A stretch of DNA of 23,739 bases, from contig CAZDKO010000026.1 in NCBI GenBank assembly GCA_964506075.1, positions 1 to 23,739 of the forward strand, written 5' to 3'. The notes below the pieces were generated by a model. That model had not been told where the DNA came from, made no database searches, and saw only the letters and a program-made list of their open reading frames with translations. This DNA comes from CAZDKO01 sp964506075 [NCBI: uncultured bacterium] (GTDB lineage: Bacteria; CAZDME01; JAYEMH01). The position numbers and the translations under genes are program-made. Position 1 is the first letter of the stretch; every line of letters begins with the position of its first letter. Below, piece by piece: positions 9,351 to 17,947 of the stretch.

Positions 9351-12300
9351 TTATGATTTCTTTCTGACCTTAAATAAACCAGCCGCAGCCCCTCTCCCTT
9401 TAGGTTGAGGAGTAATATCCTGCCCGGCTTTTAATAATCTTAAATTTAAACCTAATCCCTGTAATTCTTTGACTAAAACATTAAAAGATTCCGGACAACC
9501 AGAATCTAAAAGATTTTCTCCTTTAACTATAGTTTCATAGATGCGATTCCGGCCGTTGACATCATCACTTTTTACAGTAAGCATTTCCTGTAAAGTGTAA
9601 GCCGCCCCGTAAGCCTCTAAAGCCCAAACCTCCATTTCACCGAATCTTTGTCCTCCGAACTGAGCTTTACCTCCTAAAGGCTGTTGAGTAATTAAAGAAT
9701 ACGGGCCTATAGAACGGGCATGCATTTTGTCTTCAACCAAATGAGATAATTTCATCATGTAAATATACCCCACGGTAACTTCCTGATCAAAAGCTTCCCC
9801 CGTGCGGCCGTCATAAAGCTTTGTTTTTCCCCGGGAAGGTAATTTCGCTTTTTCCAATAATTCTTTTATTTCTTCTTCCCGGGCACCATCAAAAACCGGA
9901 GAAGCAATTCTTAACCCCAGAACTTTCGCCGCCCAGCCTAAATGGGTCTCTAAGATTTGTCCGACGTTCATTCGGGAGGGAACTCCCAGAGGATTAAGAA
10001 TAATTTCTATCGGGGTCCCATCGGGAAGATAAGGCATATCCTCTTCAGGAAGAATTTTAGCAATAACGCCTTTATTACCGTGCCGACCAGCCATCTTATC
10101 TCCAACGGAGAGCTTACGTTTGGTCGCTATATAAACTTTAATCATTTTAATCACTCCGGGAGGCAATTCATCACCTTTTCTAATAGAGGCTATTTCATTA
10201 TTCCTCTGTTCTTCAAGTTCTTTAGCCCGGCTCGGAAATTCTTTTTTTAGTCTTTTTATCTCTGCACTATATTTCTTTTTTATCTTATCAATTAATTCTT
10301 TTTCTTCTTTTTTGGTTTTTTCAGAACGATCTCGAACCTTTCGGGAAAAAACCTGAGTATCAATTACAATTCCTTCAATGCCCGGCGGTACGGTAAGAGA
10401 AGTATCCCGCACATCCTCGGCTTTTTCTCCAAATATTGCCCGCAGTAATTTTTCCTCTGGTGAAAGTTCGGTTTCGGTTTTAGGGGTAATTTTACCCACC
10501 AGGATATCTCCGGCTTTAACCTCTGCTCCAATGCGAACAACACCATGCTCATCTAAATTGAGCAAGGCCTCCTCACCCACGTTGGGAATATCCCGGGTAA
10601 TTTCTTCCTTACCAAGCTTCGTTTCTCTGGCTTCAACTAAAAATTCTTCAACATGAATTGAAGTATAAATATCCTCTTTTACTACTTTTTCGCTGATAAG
10701 AATTGCATCTTCAAAATTATATCCACCCCAGGGCATAAAAGCACAGAGGGTATTTCTTCCCAGCGCTAATTCTCCCTGTTTAGTAGCTGTCCCATCGGCA
10801 AGAACTTCGCCTTTTTTTACTCTTTGACCTTTAAAAACAATAGGTTTTTGATTAATGCAGGTATCCTGATTAGACCGTTGAAATTTCTTTAAAACGTAAA
10901 CATCATATTTGTCTTTTTTTCTTCTTTTTTCCTCTTTTTCCCGGTCCGGACGAATGATTATTCTGTCAGCACTAACATCTTCAACCACGCCATCCGACCT
11001 AGCGATGACCAGAACTCCAGAATCATAAGCCACCGTTTCTTCCATTCCCGTTCCCACTAAAGGTGCTTCTGTTCTCAAAAGCGGAACGGCCTGGCGCTGC
11101 ATGTTGGAACCCATAAGGGCGCGGTTGGCATCATCATGTTCTAAAAAGGGTATTAAAGAAGCCGCTACACTAACAATTTGTTTAGGAGAAACGTCTATAT
11201 ACTTAACTAAATCAGCCGACATAATCGGATAATCTCCTTTGTAACAAACGATTACCCTGTCTTCAATTAATCTGCCGTCCTTATCTAATTTAGCATTAGC
11301 CTGAGCAATAGGATATTTATAATCTTCATCGGCGCTGAGATACTCGATTTTACCCGTGACTTTTCTGTTTTCTACTTTTCTATAGGGGGTTTCGATAAAA
11401 CCAAACTCATTTATTCGGGCGTAGGTGCTTAAAGAAGAAATTAAACCGATATTAGGTCCTTCTGGGGTTTCAATCGGACAAATCCGGCCGTAATGGCTGG
11501 GGTGAATATCTCTGACTTCAAAACCGGCTCTTTCCCGGCTTAAACCTCCGGGACCTAAGGCACTTAAACGACGCTTATGAGTTAGTTCTGCCAACGGATT
11601 AGTCTGGTCCATAAACTGGGAAAGCTGACTCCGGCCAAAAAAATCTTTAATCGTCGCATTTAACAACTGAGGATTTAATAAACTATAAGGCATCATCTCT
11701 TCAGGATCTAAAAGATTCATTCGTTCTCTAACAATCCTCTCAATTCGGGCCAATCCGATTCTGAATTGGTTTTGAACTAATTCACCGACTGATCTTACCC
11801 GGCGATTACCTAAATGGTCAATATCATCAACTTCGCCGTCGCCATTTTTCAGATTAATCAAATATTTAATTATCTGAATGATATCTTCCGGACGCAAAGT
11901 TCTTTCTTCCAGCGACACATTCATTCCCAATTTTGAATTTAATTTATAGCGACCGATGCGCGATAAATCATAACGTTTCTGGTCAAAAAACAAGCGGTGG
12001 AGAAGATTTTTCGCTCCCTCTATGCTTGGAGGGTCTCCCGGACGAAGACGGCGATAAATATCCAGCAAAGCATCTTCTTCAGTGGTACGACGATCCCTGT
12101 TTAAAGTTAGAATAATTGAAATATCTTCTCTGATCGTTTTTATTACCTTTACCTTCCTGGGCCTGTTTTTTAAAGCTTTAATCTTCTGAATTACCCCTTG
12201 AGTAATCTGCTCTTTGGCTTTGGCAATTATCTCTTTACTGTCCAGGTCAATAATATCGCTGGCCAGATATCTGCCGGACAGCTTATCAATAGCTCCTCTT

Positions 12301-13013
12301 TCTTCTAAACTCACCTCTTCCAGACCATAGAACTGTTTAATAATATCGCTGTCTTTCCCATAGCCTATGGCCCGGAGAAAAGTAGTGGCGATTACCTTTC
12401 TTCTCCGGTCAATAATAGCAAAAAGAACGTCATTAACATCAAACTCAAATTCAACCCACGAACCCCGATAAGGTATGACCCGTGAGGAATAAAGCCGCTT
12501 ACCCGTGGGGTGAAGAGTTGATTCATAATAAACCCCGGGGGAGCGATGGAGCTGGCTGACAATTACTCTTTCGGCACCATTAATAATAAAAGTACCCTGA
12601 GCGGTCATTAAAGGAAGTTCCCCGATATGAACCTCCTGTTCTCTTACCTCCTTAACCTGTTTGGTTTTCTTAATCTCAGAGTCTTTTTGTAAATTTTTAT
12701 GAAAAATAAGTCTGGTTTTGATACTTAAAGGGACAGCATAGGTAAATCCCCGGCGCTGACATTCTTCAACAGAATATTTGGGCGCCCCCAGAGAATAATT
12801 TATAAACTCCAGAGAAGTCGTTTCATCGTATCCAACGATGGGAAAAGTATCCATAAAAACAGCCTGTAATCCCTGATATTTTACCTTGGCCGGTTCAACA
12901 CCTAATTGTAAAAAATCACTATATGATTTCTTCTGCACCTCAATTAAATTAGGTAAACCCAGAACCGTTGAAATCCTGGCAAAAGATACTCTTTTTTCTA
13001 GTTTTGTTTTCAT
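9351..13013 (-). CDS. rpoB: DNA-directed RNA polymerase subunit beta
   Basis: This is the beta subunit, 1220 residues. It is shorter than the 1342 of E. coli and so lacks the large lineage-specific insertions. The rifampicin cluster at about 460-491 reads '[23 protein letters not shown]'-type sequence. D469, H479 and S484 correspond to E. coli D516, H526 and S531, so the wild-type, drug-binding residues are kept. The C-terminus (GLGLNLRLL) is typical. The ATG at 13013 is preceded by AAGGTG at close spacing. Upstream lies a consensus promoter and a leader of about 75 nt, not rplJ-rplL as in most bacteria. rpoC follows after 5 bp. Confidence 0.99.
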   Translation of the reverse strand: MKTKLEKRVSFARISTVLGLPNLIEVQKKSYSDFLQLGVEPAKVKYQGLQAVFMDTFPIVGYDETTSLEFINYSLGAPKYSVEECQRRGFTYAVPLSIKTRLIFHKNLQKDSEIKKTKQVKEVREQEVHIGELPLMTAQGTFIINGAERVIVSQLHRSPGVYYESTLHPTGKRLYSSRVIPYRGSWVEFEFDVNDVLFAIIDRRRKVIATTFLRAIGYGKDSDIIKQFYGLEEVSLEERGAIDKLSGRYLASDIIDLDSKEIIAKAKEQITQGVIQKIKALKNRPRKVKVIKTIREDISIILTLNRDRRTTEEDALLDIYRRLRPGDPPSIEGAKNLLHRLFFDQKRYDLSRIGRYKLNSKLGMNVSLEERTLRPEDIIQIIKYLINLKNGDGEVDDIDHLGNRRVRSVGELVQNQFRIGLARIERIVRERMNLLDPEEMMPYSLLNPQLLNATIKDFFGRSQLSQFMDQTNPLAELTHKRRLSALGPGGLSRERAGFEVRDIHPSHYGRICPIETPEGPNIGLISSLSTYARINEFGFIETPYRKVENRKVTGKIEYLSADEDYKYPIAQANAKLDKDGRLIEDRVIVCYKGDYPIMSADLVKYIDVSPKQIVSVAASLIPFLEHDDANRALMGSNMQRQAVPLLRTEAPLVGTGMEETVAYDSGVLVIARSDGVVEDVSADRIIIRPDREKEEKRRKKDKYDVYVLKKFQRSNQDTCINQKPIVFKGQRVKKGEVLADGTATKQGELALGRNTLCAFMPWGGYNFEDAILISEKVVKEDIYTSIHVEEFLVEARETKLGKEEITRDIPNVGEEALLNLDEHGVVRIGAEVKAGDILVGKITPKTETELSPEEKLLRAIFGEKAEDVRDTSLTVPPGIEGIVIDTQVFSRKVRDRSEKTKKEEKELIDKIKKKYSAEIKRLKKEFPSRAKELEEQRNNEIASIRKGDELPPGVIKMIKVYIATKRKLSVGDKMAGRHGNKGVIAKILPEEDMPYLPDGTPIEIILNPLGVPSRMNVGQILETHLGWAAKVLGLRIASPVFDGAREEEIKELLEKAKLPSRGKTKLYDGRTGEAFDQEVTVGYIYMMKLSHLVEDKMHARSIGPYSLITQQPLGGKAQFGGQRFGEMEVWALEAYGAAYTLQEMLTVKSDDVNGRNRIYETIVKGENLLDSGCPESFNVLVKELQGLGLNLRLLKAGQDITPQPKGRGAAAGLFKVRKKS

Positions 13014-13090
13014 CTCACCTTATCCGTAAAAATAACCATAATTTGGTAACGGTTAATTAATGTATATATTTAATATTAGGTAAACGAAAA
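13014..13090 (-). promoter_or_regulatory. rpoB: Predicted 5' leader of the rpoB operon
   Basis: This is the untranslated stretch between the predicted transcription start (about 7 nt past the -10 box) and the rpoB ATG. It holds a weak 5-bp inverted repeat (13033-13037 with 13051-13055, TAACC/GGTTA, 13-nt loop). I recognise no known riboswitch or ribosomal protein binding site. Whether it has a regulatory role is unknown. Confidence 0.4.
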
Positions 13091-13095
13091 CCCAC

Positions 13096-13124
13096 ATTAT
13101 AAAAAAATATATAAAAAATGTCAA
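13096..13124 (-). promoter_or_regulatory. Consensus sigma70-type promoter for the rpoB-rpoC-str-S10 run
   Basis: On the minus strand a perfect TTGACA (-35, 13124-13119) is separated by exactly 17 bp from a perfect TATAAT (-10, 13101-13096). The spacer is almost all A/T. It lies between the rluD stop and the rpoB start, facing rpoB. Perfect hexamers at optimal spacing in a non-coding gap fit a strong housekeeping promoter. Transcription would start near 13089. Confidence 0.88.
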
Positions 13125-13155
13125 GAAAAAAATTAAGTCTAAATTTAACCGGTGT

Positions 13156-14091
13156 TTAAATAGTTTGCCTTAAATGCCGTAAAAAATCCAAAGATTTCTG
13201 AAAATCTTCCGGTAAAGGAACGGAAAATTCCAGCGAATGCCCGGTCACTGGATGTTTAAAACCCAGCAAATAAGCATGGAGAGCCGGCCGGTTAATCAAA
13301 GTTTCCTTTTTCCCCCTTTTTCCCCCGTAAACTTTGTCCCCAGCAATAGGGTGTCCCAGATAAGAAAGGTGTACCCTGATTTGGTGGGTTCTTCCTGTAC
13401 CTAAACGTAATTCCAGTAAAGTATAATCGCTAAATCTTTCCATCACTTTATAAAAGGTAATAGCTTCTTTTCCTTTATAAGTATAAACAGATATTTTTTT
13501 CCTTTCTTTAGGGTGACGGCCAATAGGAATCTCAATTTTTCCTTCCTCTTTTTTTAACCGGCCTTTAACCAGGGCCCAATAACGCCTCTTCATTTTTCTT
13601 TCTGCCAGCTGCCCGGCTAAACTCAAATGGCTGGCATTATCCTTAGCCACCACTAAAAGCCCGGTGGTATCCTTATCTAAACGATGAACAATACCTCTTC
13701 TTAACGAACCATTAACTGTTGAAAGATTAGCGGTATAATTAAGAAGCGCATTTACTAAAGTTCCTTTATATACATTGGGAGCCGGATGAACAATCATATC
13801 CGCCGGTTTATTAATTACCATTACATATGCATCTTCATACACAATATTTAGCGGAATATTCTCAGCTAAAATTTCGCTCCCTTTTTCTTCAGGCAAACTG
13901 AATTCAATCAGGTCTCCCCTTTTCAATCTATAACTTGGCTTTATTGTTTTTCCATTTACTATAATTACTTCTTCTTTTATTAAATTCTTGAGTGCCGAGC
14001 GCGAAATAGGTATGTCTTCTTGCGCTAAGAATTTATCCAAACGTTGTCCTTGAAAAGCCTCTTCAATGTAAAATTTAAACTTCTTACTCAT
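13156..14091 (-). CDS. rluD: 23S rRNA pseudouridine synthase, RluD/RluA family
   Basis: This enzyme isomerises uridines to pseudouridine in RNA; RluD proper modifies helix 69 of 23S rRNA. An N-terminal S4 RNA-binding domain (about residues 15-70, 'RLDKFLAQEDIPISRSALKN') is followed by the catalytic domain. The catalytic motif is HRLDKDTTG, with the aspartate at about residue 139 counting from the ATG at 14091. 'LGTGRTHQIRVHLSYLGHPI' is also typical. The ATG start overlaps the end of lspA by 8 bp. An in-frame TTG at 14103 with a GGAAAG upstream is an alternative and would add four residues. Which uridines are modified cannot be read from the sequence, so RluD is a family-level name. Confidence 0.93.
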   Translation of the reverse strand: MSKKFKFYIEEAFQGQRLDKFLAQEDIPISRSALKNLIKEEVIIVNGKTIKPSYRLKRGDLIEFSLPEEKGSEILAENIPLNIVYEDAYVMVINKPADMIVHPAPNVYKGTLVNALLNYTANLSTVNGSLRRGIVHRLDKDTTGLLVVAKDNASHLSLAGQLAERKMKRRYWALVKGRLKKEEGKIEIPIGRHPKERKKISVYTYKGKEAITFYKVMERFSDYTLLELRLGTGRTHQIRVHLSYLGHPIAGDKVYGGKRGKKETLINRPALHAYLLGFKHPVTGHSLEFSVPLPEDFQKSLDFLRHLRQTI

Positions 14092-14533
14092 CGGCTTTAT
14101 CAAATTTATCTTTCCAACAACCCCAGATTAAAAGAAAAACTCCGGTCGTGATGGCTGAATCGGCCAGGTTAAAAACTGGCCATACTCTAAAATCTAAAAA
14201 ATCAATGACCGCTCCATAAATAAAACGGTCATACAAATTACCTAAGGTCCCCCCCAAAATTAATCCTAAGGCAATTTCTTCCAGTCGGCCTTTTATTTTT
14301 TTGTTTAAATATAAATAAAAGATTAAAATTACAGCACTAAAAGAAATAATAAGAAATAGAAACAAATATCCTGGGAAAAGGCCAAAGGCCGCGCCTTGAT
14401 TTTTTACTAACGTTAGATGAAAAACATTTCTGATTAAAGGATAGGTTTTCTGTAATTCCAGGAATGAAACAACTAAATTTTTAGAGAAGCGGTCAAGGAT
14501 AAAGACAAAAAAAGTAACTACCCAAAAATACAT
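14084..14533 (-). CDS. lspA: Lipoprotein signal peptidase (signal peptidase II)
   Basis: LspA is an inner-membrane aspartyl protease that removes signal peptides from diacylated prolipoproteins. At 149 residues it is slightly short for the family. Four hydrophobic segments are visible. Conserved blocks are 'LDRFSK' (D14/K18), 'NQGAAFG' (45-51), 'GGTLGNLYDR' and 'VIDFLDF', and 'FNLADSAI'. D111 and D125 are the likely catalytic pair. The loop between them is short. The ATG directly abuts the stop of the upstream TraR-like gene (TAA-ATG), and the 3' end overlaps rluD by 8 bp. Its presence implies the cell makes lipoproteins. Confidence 0.97.
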   Translation of the reverse strand: MYFWVVTFFVFILDRFSKNLVVSFLELQKTYPLIRNVFHLTLVKNQGAAFGLFPGYLFLFLIISFSAVILIFYLYLNKKIKGRLEEIALGLILGGTLGNLYDRFIYGAVIDFLDFRVWPVFNLADSAITTGVFLLIWGCWKDKFDKADE

Positions 14534-15052
14534 TTAAGCCCTTCCCTGAAGTTCTTCTTTCTCCTTGCAATCTATACACAAATGAGCGTAAGGAATCGCT
14601 TTAAGTCTCTTGGCATTAATGCGTCTGCCGCAATTTTCACAGAGACCGTAATTACCCTCCTCCTTTATTTTATTTAAAGCCTTTTCTACTTCCCTCAGTA
14701 AATTATTCTCGCTTGAAACTATTCCTAAAGCAAACTCCTGTTCATAAGCATCAGAAGCTACATCAGCCATATGGAGACGATATCCAGAAAGGTCTCCACT
14801 GGCTTCCCGATTCGACTTTTTTAAATTATTTTTTTCTAAATGTTCAATTTCGCCGATTAAATTTTCTCTGATGCCTTCAAGATTTTTCTGATATTTCTGA
14901 GCTTCTTTCTTAGAGAGCCCTTTGTTTTTTTTCGTCTTTATTACAATCTTTTTGGCTTTCAGGGGTTTTCTAAGCTTACCTTTAGCCTTAACTTTTACCT
15001 TAGCCTTTACCTTAACTTTAGCTTTAACCCTGGTTCTAGTTTTAGTTTTCAT
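14534..15052 (-). CDS. TraR/DksA-family zinc-finger protein with lysine-rich N-terminal tail
   Basis: The C-terminal half is a TraR/DksA zinc finger: C138-x2-C141 and C159-x2-C162 ('CENCG', 'CIDC'). A likely coiled coil (about 47-130) precedes it. Such proteins often enter the RNA polymerase secondary channel. The DksA tip motif DxxDxA is not exact here (the region reads MADVASDAYEQEF), so ppGpp-linked function is not assured. The first 45 or so residues are almost only K, V, A, R and T in repeating VKAK/KVKV units, like a histone H1 tail, and are encoded by imperfect 18-bp repeats. The start overlaps the ileS end by 11 bp, with an excellent GGAGG at 15061-15065, 8 nt upstream. I leave the symbol empty because orthology to dksA is not shown. 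Confidence 0.85.
   Translation of the reverse strand: MKTKTRTRVKAKVKVKAKVKVKAKGKLRKPLKAKKIVIKTKKNKGLSKKEAQKYQKNLEGIRENLIGEIEHLEKNNLKKSNREASGDLSGYRLHMADVASDAYEQEFALGIVSSENNLLREVEKALNKIKEEGNYGLCENCGRRINAKRLKAIPYAHLCIDCKEKEELQGRA
14975..15022 (-). repeat. Imperfect 18-bp tandem repeats coding the lysine-rich tail
   Basis: Two neighbouring 18-bp units (14987-15004 and 15005-15022, minus-strand GCTAAGGTAAAAGTTAAG and GCTAAAGTTAAGGTAAAG) and a partial third (14975-14986) encode the AKVKVK repeats of the TraR/DksA-like protein. The units keep the reading frame, so length changes would shorten or lengthen the tail without a frameshift. Confidence 0.6.
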
Positions 15053-17861
15053 TTTGAATACCTCCGGCTTTCACGTGGTCAACACAACGATTACAGATTT
15101 CTGGAAAATCTTTATTTATTCCAACACTGGTACTATAGTTCCAACAGCGCTCGCATTTTTTCCCGGCTGCAAATTCTACCTTTATGGCTAAACCTTCAAT
15201 TTCCTGGCTTTGATAAATTCCGCCCGGCGGGTTTTTGTCTCCAATCTCTACCTGGGAAACGATAAAAATAAAAGGAAGCAACTCCAAGTTTATTCTCAAT
15301 AATTCTAAGAAAGATTTATCAGCGCAATAAAAAATAACTCTGGCTTCTAAAGAATTGCCGATAATCTTATCCCGGCGCGCTTTTTCTATCACCTTAGAGA
15401 CTTCCTGGCGAATTTTTTTAATATTAAGCCACTTTTTCTCTAAGTTTGTATCTATGACTTTATTATTAATCTCGGGCCAATCAGATAGAAAAACACTCTC
15501 TTCTTTAATCTTAAAAATCCCGGGTAAATGCCTCCATACATCTTCAGCGGTAAAACTTAAAACCGGACTTATTAATTTCACCAAAACCATTAAAATATTA
15601 AAAAGAGCAGTCTGGGCCGATTTTCTTCCGGCTGAATGAGTAGGGAAAGTATATATTCTATCTTTCAAGATGTCAAGATAAAATGAACTTAATTCTACCG
15701 TAAAGTATTTGTATAACAGAGAAAACAAGTGATGAAACTGATAACTTTCATACAGCTGGTTAACATTACCTATTAATTTATTCAGGGTTAAAAGAATATA
15801 CCGGTCCATTTCCAGTAAATCATCATAAGGTTTTAAATCCTCACCGGGATTAAAATCATAAAGGTTAGCTAAAAGGAAGCGAAAGGTATTACGGATTTTT
15901 CTATAGGCTTCGATTAAATGAGATAAAATCTCGTCAGACAATCTTAAATCATCCCGATAGTTTTCAGAACAAACCCATAATCTTAAAATATCAGCTCCAT
16001 ATTTGGATATTACTTCTTGAGGGGCAATTACGTTACCTAAAGATTTAGACATTTTTCTGCCTAACCCGTCATTAACAAAACCATGAGTTAAAACCATTTT
16101 ATAAGGAGCCCCGATATCAATACCTGTGGCCGTTAATAACGAACTTTGAAACCAACCTCTATATTGGTCACTCCCTTCAACGTAAAGGTCAGCCGGGAAA
16201 TTTAATCCCGGACGGGCCCGACAAACAGCAGTATGGCTCACTCCGGAATCAAACCAAACATCTAAAATATCCTTTTCTTTAATAAAATTCTGGCTTTTAC
16301 ATTCCGGACAAACAGTCCCCTGAGGCAAAAGTTCTTTCTCCTGCCGGGTAAACCAAATGTCTGTCCCCTCCTTTTTAACTAATTCCGCAATATGATAAAT
16401 TATCTTTTCATCCAGCAGTGCCCTGTTACATTTTTGACAATAAAAAATAGGCAGGGGTATCCCCCACGCTCTCTGACGGGAAATACACCAATCTCCCCGG
16501 GACTCGATCATATTACCAATTCTTATTTCTCCCCAGGAAGGAATCCAATTAACTCTTTTAATCTCAGAAAAGGCCTTTTCCCGGAGGCCGTTTTTATCCA
16601 TAGAAATAAACCATTGCTCTGTCGCCCTAAAAATAATCGGTTCTTTGCATCGCCAGCAATGCGGATAAGAATGTTGTATTTTTTCAGAGAAAAGAAGAAA
16701 TCCGTCTTTTTTCAGTTTCTCCACAATCCGGGTATTAGCCGAAAAAACCTCCAGTCCGGAAAAATCACCGGCTTCAGGGGTAAAAATCCCCTTATCATCG
16801 ACCGGGGTAATAACCGGTAAGTCATATTTTAATCCCAGTTCATAATCCTCCACCCCGTGCCCCGGAGCAATATGAACACAACCTGTTCCTTCTTCTTTGG
16901 TAACGTGTTCTCCCGAAATTAAAACTGAGGTTCTCTTGTTAAGCGGTTGCTGGCAAATTAAATTTTCTAAAATTTCCCCTTTGAGATTTTTTAAAACTTT
17001 GAAATTTCTGATACCCGCTTTTTCAAAAATAGATTTCCATAAATCTTTAGCCAGGATTAAAATTTCCTTATCTTCTATTTCTACTAATACATATTCAAAG
17101 TCTTTCTTTACGGCAATGGCTATATTAGCCGGTAAAGTCCACGGCGTAGTTGTCCAGATCAAAACATAAACCGGTAATTTAACCCCCGGTAATACCGCAT
17201 CATAAAACTCCTTTTTAAGCGGGAATTTAACGTAAATAGAAGGCGATTCTTTATCATTATATTCCACTTCTGCTTCAGCCAGAGCCGTCTCACACCGCCG
17301 ACACCATTGAATCGGCTTTAACCCTTTATATACCTGTTTACGTTTTACCAATTCGGCAAAAACCTTAAGAATCTCAAATTCGTAACTAAAATCCAGAGTC
17401 AAATAAGGATTGCTCCAGTCTGCCATTACCCCCAGTCTTTTAAACTCTTCTTTCTGGATATTAACAAAACTTAGAGCATAGTCCCGGCATTTCTTTCTTA
17501 TCTCTATTTTACTTAAATGATTTTTTTCCTTATCCAGTTTTTTCGTTACCTGGTGTTCAATCGGTAATCCCCGGCAATCCCAGCCGGGAACAAAAGGAGC
17601 GTTCAATCCAGACATAAATTTATATTTTACAATAATATCTTTCAGGATTTTATTCAGGGCGTGTCCGATATGAATATTGCCGTTGGCGTAAGGCGGACCG
17701 TCATGAAGAATAAATTTATTCTTCCGGGCGTTTTTATCCAGTAATTTCTGATAAAGATTCAATTTATCCCACGTCTTAGCTATATCAGGCTCACGCCTGG
17801 CTAATTCCGCTTTCATCGGAAAATCCGTTCTGGGTAAATTTAAAGTTTCTTTGTAATCCAT
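15042..17861 (-). CDS. ileS: Isoleucyl-tRNA synthetase
   Basis: IleRS attaches isoleucine to tRNA-Ile and edits misloaded valine. The protein is 939 residues, the bacterial length. The class I signatures are HIGH at 64-67 ('GNIHIGHALNK') and KMSKS at 603-607. The CP1 editing domain lies at about 190-400 and includes 'GTGCVHIAPGHGVEDYELG', with D339 at the position of the E. coli editing aspartate. The C-terminal zinc finger (C903/C906/C923/C926) marks the bacterial type, which is usually mupirocin-sensitive. The ATG at 17861 has only a weak GGAA upstream, partly next to a hairpin. The gene lies 85 bp downstream of the PNP gene and overlaps the TraR-like gene by 11 bp. Confidence 0.98.
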   Translation of the reverse strand: MDYKETLNLPRTDFPMKAELARREPDIAKTWDKLNLYQKLLDKNARKNKFILHDGPPYANGNIHIGHALNKILKDIIVKYKFMSGLNAPFVPGWDCRGLPIEHQVTKKLDKEKNHLSKIEIRKKCRDYALSFVNIQKEEFKRLGVMADWSNPYLTLDFSYEFEILKVFAELVKRKQVYKGLKPIQWCRRCETALAEAEVEYNDKESPSIYVKFPLKKEFYDAVLPGVKLPVYVLIWTTTPWTLPANIAIAVKKDFEYVLVEIEDKEILILAKDLWKSIFEKAGIRNFKVLKNLKGEILENLICQQPLNKRTSVLISGEHVTKEEGTGCVHIAPGHGVEDYELGLKYDLPVITPVDDKGIFTPEAGDFSGLEVFSANTRIVEKLKKDGFLLFSEKIQHSYPHCWRCKEPIIFRATEQWFISMDKNGLREKAFSEIKRVNWIPSWGEIRIGNMIESRGDWCISRQRAWGIPLPIFYCQKCNRALLDEKIIYHIAELVKKEGTDIWFTRQEKELLPQGTVCPECKSQNFIKEKDILDVWFDSGVSHTAVCRARPGLNFPADLYVEGSDQYRGWFQSSLLTATGIDIGAPYKMVLTHGFVNDGLGRKMSKSLGNVIAPQEVISKYGADILRLWVCSENYRDDLRLSDEILSHLIEAYRKIRNTFRFLLANLYDFNPGEDLKPYDDLLEMDRYILLTLNKLIGNVNQLYESYQFHHLFSLLYKYFTVELSSFYLDILKDRIYTFPTHSAGRKSAQTALFNILMVLVKLISPVLSFTAEDVWRHLPGIFKIKEESVFLSDWPEINNKVIDTNLEKKWLNIKKIRQEVSKVIEKARRDKIIGNSLEARVIFYCADKSFLELLRINLELLPFIFIVSQVEIGDKNPPGGIYQSQEIEGLAIKVEFAAGKKCERCWNYSTSVGINKDFPEICNRCVDHVKAGGIQNEN

Positions 17862-17871
17862 AATTTGATTC

Positions 17872-17897
17872 CGGTTTTAAAAATTTAAGTTAAACCG
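17872..17897 (-). other. Hairpin just ahead of ileS, touching its Shine-Dalgarno
   Basis: The minus strand contains a 6-bp inverted repeat (CGGTTT / AAACCG) around a 14-nt AT-rich loop. Its 3' arm runs directly into the weak GGAA (17869-17872) used by ileS. It could lower ileS initiation. It is far too short for a T-box leader. Confidence 0.3.
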
Positions 17898-17905
17898 ATT
17901 AAAAA

Positions 17906-17947
17906 CATTACTGACTACTAACTACTGTCTACTGACTGCTATCTACT
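17906..17947. repeat. Heptamer repeat array, copy A (PNP-ileS gap)
   Basis: About six 7-bp units run in register on the plus strand: ACTGACT, ACTAACT, ACTGTCT, ACTGACT, GCTATCT and flanking partial units. The array ends at the stop codon of the PNP gene. Three of the exact heptamers recur in reverse complement in the array at 22191-22295, so this is a dispersed repeat family and not local slippage alone. Confidence 0.75.

Noticed and set aside
13125-13158. Intrinsic terminator after rluD
   Set aside because: There is only a 6-bp A/T stem (ATTTAA/TTAAAT) followed, after a gap, by a T run. It is too weak, and the T run overlaps the rpoB promoter region.
17862-17946. T-box leader for ileS
   Set aside because: The gap is only 85 bp and has no stem I, T-box sequence or terminator.
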